Below are positions 59,138 through 64,000 of a stretch of DNA of 64,000 nt, in pieces. How positions within the stretch are numbered: position 1 is the first letter of the stretch; every line of letters starts with the position of its first letter. Origin of the DNA: an uncultured Succinivibrio sp. (GTDB taxonomy: Bacteria; Pseudomonadota; Gammaproteobacteria; Enterobacterales; Succinivibrionaceae); assembly GCA_902785325.1 (NCBI GenBank), contig CACZXZ010000002.1:31695-95694 (forward strand), given 5' to 3'. Under the pieces are notes generated by a model that saw only the letters and a list, made by a program, of their open reading frames with translations, was not told the DNA's origin and did not search any database. Made by a program: the position numbers and the translations under genes.

Positions 59138-61222
59138 TTAGGCTACAGGACATAATAGCATAACCACAGAGCGGTTTTTAACTCTTAACTTTTGACCTGC
59201 ATGATAACGAGTGGACATAAAGTATAAAGATACGTCCTTACCTTTATCAAGACCAGTATTGATAAACTGGAACCAGCATTTGTCAAGATGACCTGGTACA
59301 CATGGGATCTCAATGGTCAGATCTTGCCAATAGGCATTTACGAATACATAGGCGTAGACATCCTGTTTTTGATAGTAATACAAGAAGCCTACAGAATGAG
59401 ACATATCAGACCAGTCAGGCTGGAAAGGTTTGCAACCATGCCATTGAATCTTTGCATTAGATAAGGTGTTTTGAAGTTTATGGTTAGGCTCACTGTGATG
59501 CTTAATCTTACCTAGACGACATAAGGTAATTAAGCTTTTAGTGAATCTAAACATTTCCTCCTGACGCTCATCACGATTCCATTTTAGATAACTTAACTCA
59601 TTATCCTGGCAATAAGCGTTGTTGTTACCTTTTTGGGTTCTTAAGACCTCATCTCCCATTAAGATCATAGGAGTTCCTAAAGACAGCATGGTAAGTGCCA
59701 TGAAGTTTTTTGCCATGCGTAATCTTAAAGCATTAAGATTCTTATCCTCACAAGGACCTTCAAAACCGTAGTTTGCTGAGTAGTTGTTATTATTTCCATC
59801 ACAATTGTGCTCACCGTTAGCATCGTTATGCTTATCTGCATAAGTAACTAAATCATTTAAGGTAAAGCCGTCATGACAGGTAATAAAGTTAATAGACTTT
59901 TGAGGATCAACCTGATGCTCATTGTAGATATCAGGGGATCCTAGAATACGTAAGACAAACTTTTTAACCATAGCGCCATCGCCACGCATAAACGATCTTA
60001 CGTCATCTCTAAATTGACCGTTCCACTCACGCCACTTTGAACCTGAGATAGCACCTAATTGATATAAGCCACCTGCATCCCATGGCTCTGCGATAAGTTT
60101 GGCATTGGCAAGTTTAAAATTAGCATCAATGGACAACAAGGTAGAGTTGTCCTTCATAGGTGCACCTAACTTGTCACGAGTTAAGATGGAGGCTAAATCA
60201 AATCTAAAGCCATCTACATGCATCTTCTCATGCCAAAAGATTAGTGAGTCCATGATCATGTTACGCACTACAGGCTGATTAGCATTTAGAGAGTTACCAC
60301 AGCCTGAGAAGTTCTGATGATAGCCATTATTGATGATGTAATAGCCATTTTTATCAAAACCTTTGTAACAGTAGGTAGGACCAAAATCGTCACCTTCAGA
60401 GGTATGGTTGTAAACTACATCTAAAATAACCTCAATGCCATTTTTATGTAGGGCTTTTACCATGTCACGAAATTCGTCAAGTGGTCCTGTAATGGATTTG
60501 TCAGAGGAGTAGCTATCCTGTGGCGCAAAGAAGGACATAGGGGAGTAGCCCCAGTAATTCTTCATATGAGGGCGGGCATCGTCCTCATCAAATTGATAAA
60601 CAGGCATCAATTCAACAGCTGTAATTCCAAGCTCAACTAAATAAGGGATCTTTTCAATTAAGCCTTTATAAGTACCAGCGATTTTTTCATTAAGTCCTGA
60701 GCTCTTATCTTTAGTAAAGCCTTTAACGTGCATTTCATAGATGATGGTATTTTCAAGAGAATGATGAGGATATGAATCAATACCCCAGTCATATTCATTC
60801 ACATCGATGACTGCACACTTTAGGCAAGTTTTAAGGGCTAATTTTTGATCTTTTGGTGGAAAACGCTGATAGTTATCAGGAAATAAAACGCGTTTTGCGT
60901 AAGGATCGATTAAAACTGTATCAGTTTTAACAGAGCTTGAAGGTACACCATTTACGGTTACAGCTTTAGTAATTCTGTAGGCATAGATTTGGTTTTTGCC
61001 AATACCACGGACTTTTACATGCCAGTAGTAGGTAGACTTAAATACGTTAGAGCATAAATGGATTACAAAAGGATCATCGTCATTAACATCGTCAAATAAC
61101 AATAAATCCATTTCCTCTGCATCAGGGCACCATAAAGAAAAGTTTACGCCATCCTCTTCGATGATTGGTCCTAATTTTCTGCAATGACCAACAGAGATTA
61201 CAAAATTCTTATTCTTATCCAT
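59138..61222 (-). CDS. glgX: Glycogen debranching enzyme GlgX
   Basis: Cytosolic isoamylase-type debranching enzyme acting on limit dextrins during glycogen breakdown. The 694-residue product has an N-terminal CBM48 domain (PIIEEDGVNFSLWCPDAEEM) and a GH13 barrel. The conserved regions are VILDVVYNHTSEGD, GFRFDLASIL with the nucleophile Asp, LIAEPWDAGG with the acid Glu, and FITCHDGFTLND. The motif GDEVLRTQKGNNNAYCQDNE also supports GlgX. No other glycogen genes are beside it. It is monocistronic, divergent from nadE and convergent with the DUF4143 gene. Confidence 0.95.
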   Translation of the reverse strand: MDKNKNFVISVGHCRKLGPIIEEDGVNFSLWCPDAEEMDLLLFDDVNDDDPFVIHLCSNVFKSTYYWHVKVRGIGKNQIYAYRITKAVTVNGVPSSSVKTDTVLIDPYAKRVLFPDNYQRFPPKDQKLALKTCLKCAVIDVNEYDWGIDSYPHHSLENTIIYEMHVKGFTKDKSSGLNEKIAGTYKGLIEKIPYLVELGITAVELMPVYQFDEDDARPHMKNYWGYSPMSFFAPQDSYSSDKSITGPLDEFRDMVKALHKNGIEVILDVVYNHTSEGDDFGPTYCYKGFDKNGYYIINNGYHQNFSGCGNSLNANQPVVRNMIMDSLIFWHEKMHVDGFRFDLASILTRDKLGAPMKDNSTLLSIDANFKLANAKLIAEPWDAGGLYQLGAISGSKWREWNGQFRDDVRSFMRGDGAMVKKFVLRILGSPDIYNEHQVDPQKSINFITCHDGFTLNDLVTYADKHNDANGEHNCDGNNNNYSANYGFEGPCEDKNLNALRLRMAKNFMALTMLSLGTPMILMGDEVLRTQKGNNNAYCQDNELSYLKWNRDERQEEMFRFTKSLITLCRLGKIKHHSEPNHKLQNTLSNAKIQWHGCKPFQPDWSDMSHSVGFLYYYQKQDVYAYVFVNAYWQDLTIEIPCVPGHLDKCWFQFINTGLDKGKDVSLYFMSTRYHAGQKLRVKNRSVVMLLCPVA

Positions 61223-61386
61223 AACAACCTATGTCCACATACTTTTTAAGTATCTTAAAACTTAAATGTTAACCTTTATCTATTGCTTTGTAATTATGCA
61301 AGAATGCTCATTTTTGGAACATAATTTAGCGCTTAAGGTAAATTTGTGCTATTTTTCTAAGCATTGTTCTTATAGAGGTTTTAAAC

Positions 61387-63231
61387 ATGTCTATTTTAAA
61401 ATGTGCAGCTGCAAGACTAAATACTACAGCACTTGATCTTAGAGGTAATGCAAAAAAAATCCTTAAACTTTGTGTTGAAGCTCAAAATCAAGGCCTTGAT
61501 TTGGTAGCTTTTCCAGAGTTAGCACTAACTGGTTACAACTGTGGTGATATGTTCAATCACCCACATCTTATCAAAAACGCCATCAATTCCTTATTAGAGA
61601 TTAAGTATAGTATGCCAGAGAATATTGTGGCTACTATCGGTCTTCCTTTATTAGGTTCTGACAATAAAGTTTATGACTCTTATGTTTGCTTGAAAAAAGG
61701 TCAAATCCTAGGGGTAGCTTGCTTACACTCTTTTTATAACGCAAAGGATGCAAGAGTCCGCTTCTTTACCACTCCTTTTAATGAGGATTTGTCTTTTGTA
61801 ATCGGTAAAGAGAGCTTTAAAGTAACCTCAACCTTTAAGGTAAAAGAACAAAAGGTTGGTATCTACTTTAATGCCGGTGATACCCAATTTTTAACTCAAG
61901 ATAAACTTGATGTCTTAGTATGTCCTGAAGCTACCCGTTTTGAATTGTATGAAACTCAAGAGCATCTAAATAATTTAGTGGCACTGTCAGCTAAATTTGA
62001 GACAAAGGTCGTAGCAACTAACCTTGTAGGTTGTGAATCAGGCTCAGATATCTTTGATGGTTTATGTGTCTTTGCAAAGAATGGTGATTTGCTAACTGTA
62101 AGTGATATTTTAAGTTTTAAAGAGACTTCTTTAATTACCGAAATTTGCGAGGTTGCTAAGTTCCTAGATGAATACGATACGATTGTAAAAGCAGTAGCAT
62201 TAGGTTTATTTGACTGGATGAAAAAGACTTATGCACACGGTTTTGCTTTATCTATGTCAGGTGGTGCTGATTCTGGTTTATGTGCAACTTGTGTGGCCTA
62301 CGGTCAACTTGCAGCCTTACACGAATTAGGTTATGACAATTATAAAGCTCTTATGGAAAGCTTAAAATTTGAGGTTCCAGCCTTTAGTGGAGATGAGGAG
62401 AGCTTTATTAAAAAATACATGATGCCTCAGGTTCTAACCACAGTATATCAAGGATCTTCTGTATCAGGCTCTGTAACAAGAGAAGCTGCCGCTAAAGTAT
62501 CTGAAAATCTTGGTGCTAAACACTTTGAGTGGTCAATTGCAAAGCTTGTAGAGGATTATGTAGCTTTAGTAAATGCAACTACTCCTGGTAATCCATTAAG
62601 CTGGGAAAAAGACGATTTAACCTTACAAAATATTCAAGCAAGATGCCGTGCCCCAAGTATTTGGATGATGGCAAATCGTTACAATAAGTTGTTAATAACC
62701 ACCTGTAATGCTTCAGAAGATGCTGTAGGTTACTGCACTATGGATGGTGATACCGCAGGTGGCGTAGCACCTATTGGTGATATTAGTAAGAGCAGAATTC
62801 TAAAGATCAATGCACACATTGCTAAAAATGGTCTTGAAATTGAAGCTGGTGGCTTAAAACTTAATGTACCTAATATGTCCTATATTAGTGCTCAAGCACC
62901 TACCGCTGAGTTAAGACCAGGTGGCACTCAAACTGATGAGCATGATTTAATGCCATATGTAATTCTAGACAGAATTCATTTCTTACACCAAAACGATGTC
63001 TTATCTCCAGTAGAGATTTTACCAATCTTACAAAAGGAGTTTGCTTCCTTTAGTGAAGACGATTTAAAACTATTTATCCGTCGTTACTTTACAAAACTTA
63101 GTGTAAATCAATGGAAGAGAGAAAGAGGAGCTACAACTTTCCACATTGAGAAGACTGACTTAAATGCAAAGTCAGGCTTTATCTTCCCATTACTAAATGA
63201 TGGCTATAAATCTTTACTAGAAGATTTTTAA
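61387..63231 (+). CDS. nadE: NAD+ synthase with degenerate glutaminase domain
   Basis: Catalyses the last step of NAD synthesis, amidation of nicotinate adenine dinucleotide. The 614-residue product has the two-domain layout of glutamine-dependent enzymes. The C-terminal synthetase domain is intact: FALSMSGGADSGL (P-loop 291-296), TLQNIQARCRAPSIWMMANR, TTCNASEDAVGYCTMDGDTA and IGDISKSRILKI. In the N-terminal nitrilase-fold domain Glu44 (FPELALTGYNCGD) is present. The catalytic Lys region reads ACLHSFYNAK, and the catalytic Cys of the usual ICED motif is Asn162 in VGIYFNAGD. Glutamine use therefore looks impossible, and free ammonia should be the donor. A GAGGTTTT ribosome site precedes the ATG. 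Confidence 0.93.
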   Translation: MSILKCAAARLNTTALDLRGNAKKILKLCVEAQNQGLDLVAFPELALTGYNCGDMFNHPHLIKNAINSLLEIKYSMPENIVATIGLPLLGSDNKVYDSYVCLKKGQILGVACLHSFYNAKDARVRFFTTPFNEDLSFVIGKESFKVTSTFKVKEQKVGIYFNAGDTQFLTQDKLDVLVCPEATRFELYETQEHLNNLVALSAKFETKVVATNLVGCESGSDIFDGLCVFAKNGDLLTVSDILSFKETSLITEICEVAKFLDEYDTIVKAVALGLFDWMKKTYAHGFALSMSGGADSGLCATCVAYGQLAALHELGYDNYKALMESLKFEVPAFSGDEESFIKKYMMPQVLTTVYQGSSVSGSVTREAAAKVSENLGAKHFEWSIAKLVEDYVALVNATTPGNPLSWEKDDLTLQNIQARCRAPSIWMMANRYNKLLITTCNASEDAVGYCTMDGDTAGGVAPIGDISKSRILKINAHIAKNGLEIEAGGLKLNVPNMSYISAQAPTAELRPGGTQTDEHDLMPYVILDRIHFLHQNDVLSPVEILPILQKEFASFSEDDLKLFIRRYFTKLSVNQWKRERGATTFHIEKTDLNAKSGFIFPLLNDGYKSLLEDF

Positions 63232-63252
63232 TCTAGCGTCATTTTATTTACA

Positions 63253-63282
63253 AAAGTCTGCTTCAAAAGGCAGGCTTTTTTT
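63253..63282 (+). terminator. Rho-independent terminator of nadE
   Basis: AAAGTCTGC and GCAGGCTTT pair over 9 bp (one G-U) around an 8-nt loop, followed by a long T-run. Confidence 0.85.
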
Positions 63283-63466
63283 TAACAAAAAAGACATCAG
63301 CAAATGTTTATAAAAGTGTTTTATATACTAAAAGCATAAGGTAGGAATTGAAATGAGCAAAAGAAATAGAATGAGTTTCTCTGATAAAATATAGGAACTT
63401 GATGTTTACAAAGAAACTATCTAAAAAAAATTTTGCACATGGTGTTAAGTTCAATTTGGAGTATGA

Positions 63467-64000
63467 ATGAAACAAATTTATACAAATCCATACGGCGTAA
63501 GCTCTTTTGAAGAGTTTAATAAACTAAATAGAGCATATGTAGATAAAACAGAATTTATCAATGTAATTGATAAGCTTGACTCACCATATCCTGTTCTACT
63601 AAGGCCTCGTCGTTTTGGTAAAACAACTTTCGTAAAAATGCTACTTTGCTTTTACGATATTTCCTATAAAGATAAGTATGACGAAATCTTTAAGGGCACC
63701 AAAATTCATGAGATGAATTTACCATCTCATAATACTTATCATGTCATTAAGTTTGATTTCTCTGGTGTATCAGGAGATAACGCAAAAGATCTTATTGTTA
63801 ATTTCAACCAAAAGCTCTCAGTTGGTATAAATAAATTCTTAAAAAGATATCCAGACTTTAAGTTTAATAATGACTATACAGGTAGAGATCCTGCTAATTT
63901 CATTGATGAGTTTTTTAAGGCTTTTGATACTCAGTATAAAGATAAATCCTTGTATATACTCATTGACGAATACGACAATTTTGCAAATGACGTATTAAGT
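63467..64000 (+). CDS. AAA-ATPase-like / DUF1703 family protein, partial (runs off the window)
   Basis: The first 178 residues of a paralogue of the gene at 28.6-30.5 kb. It starts MKQIYTNPYGVSSFEEFNKL with a GGAG ribosome site 7 bp upstream. It shows AYVDKTEFINVIDKL, the P-loop variant LRPRRFGKTTFVKML, HVIKFDFSGVSGDNAKDL, and near the edge the Walker B-like LIDEYDNFANDVL. The matching blocks of the other copy are RPRRFGKTLFTE, KFDFSGVS and IIDEYDNFTNDIL. The C-terminal nuclease-like domain would lie beyond the window. Function is unknown. Confidence 0.85.
   Translation, partial: MKQIYTNPYGVSSFEEFNKLNRAYVDKTEFINVIDKLDSPYPVLLRPRRFGKTTFVKMLLCFYDISYKDKYDEIFKGTKIHEMNLPSHNTYHVIKFDFSGVSGDNAKDLIVNFNQKLSVGINKFLKRYPDFKFNNDYTGRDPANFIDEFFKAFDTQYKDKSLYILIDEYDNFANDVLS

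Noticed and set aside
63353-63397. Short frame (MSKRNRMSFSDKI) after nadE with a modest ribosome site
   Set aside because: Only about 13 codons, no conservation evidence and no Cys-type or other leader logic toward the next gene.
1-64000. Prophage, insertion sequence, integron, CRISPR array, tRNA or rRNA
   Set aside because: No transposase, integrase, phage structural gene, regularly spaced repeat or cloverleaf sequence was recognised on either strand.

Overview
The window looks like a piece of the chromosome of a low-GC, fermentative gammaproteobacterium, most probably of the family Succinivibrionaceae (Succinivibrio, Anaerobiospirillum and relatives). That placement is an inference. It rests on gammaproteobacterial housekeeping genes (tig-clpP-clpX-lon, nhaB, dsbB, asnA, mfd, glgX) combined with pyruvate formate-lyase, a Firmicutes-type class III fructose-bisphosphatase, a Campylobacter PEB1-like amino-acid transporter, and AAA/DUF1703 and DUF4143 ATPases common in gut bacteria. 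I found no rRNA, tRNA, CRISPR array, insertion sequence or prophage.

Layout. 1-2.5 kb: a headless methyl-accepting chemotaxis protein fragment beside an orphan N6-adenine methyltransferase with two N-terminal helix-turn-helix segments. 2.7-6.9 kb: asnA, then an operon of a secreted protein and two membrane GGDEF proteins. 6.9-10.7 kb: a PEB1-type Asp/Glu ABC transporter operon ending in a cytidylate-kinase-like gene. 10.9-17.1 kb: dsbB, nhaB, a stand-alone RelA/SpoT synthetase-domain protein, a membrane protein and a YidE/AspT-type transporter. 17.2-21.8 kb: a 1082-residue protein with a TerB-C-like end and a GH84 O-GlcNAcase-like enzyme without a signal peptide. 22-28.5 kb: the protein quality-control block tig, clpP, clpX and lon, with a probable heat-shock promoter before lon. 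28.6-38.9 kb: an AAA/DUF1703 protein, mfd, a DUF6056-like membrane protein and a three-gene envelope/lipoprotein operon. 38.9-50 kb: a PotF-like binding protein, an iron alcohol dehydrogenase with class III fbp, an acyltransferase-3/SGNH gene carrying a G8 tract, two more BamE/SmpA-like lipoproteins and a degenerate SpoIIE-type sensor. 50-54.3 kb: a cysteine operon (cysK, methyltransferase, mccB, mccA). 54.7-64 kb: pflB-pflA, a DUF4143 ATPase, glgX, nadE and the start of a second AAA/DUF1703 gene.

The strongest finding is a 31-codon leader ORF (50265-50360) before the cysteine operon. It has a good Shine-Dalgarno, reads Met-Met-Cys-Cys-Cys, and overlaps the start of cysK. RNA just after the Cys codons can pair with the cysK ribosome-binding region and start codon, so a ribosome stalled for lack of Cys-tRNA would be expected to free cysK. 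This looks like a cysteine-sensing translational attenuator.

Other points of note: a G8 tract early in the acyltransferase gene, which is a phase-variation candidate; an NAD synthetase whose glutaminase domain has lost its catalytic Cys and Lys, so that with ammonia-dependent AsnA two amide-forming steps appear to use free ammonia; a PP2C/SpoIIE protein missing metal-binding aspartates; and several precise inverted repeats at promoters and gene ends. All assignments come from reading the sequence; no database search was run.
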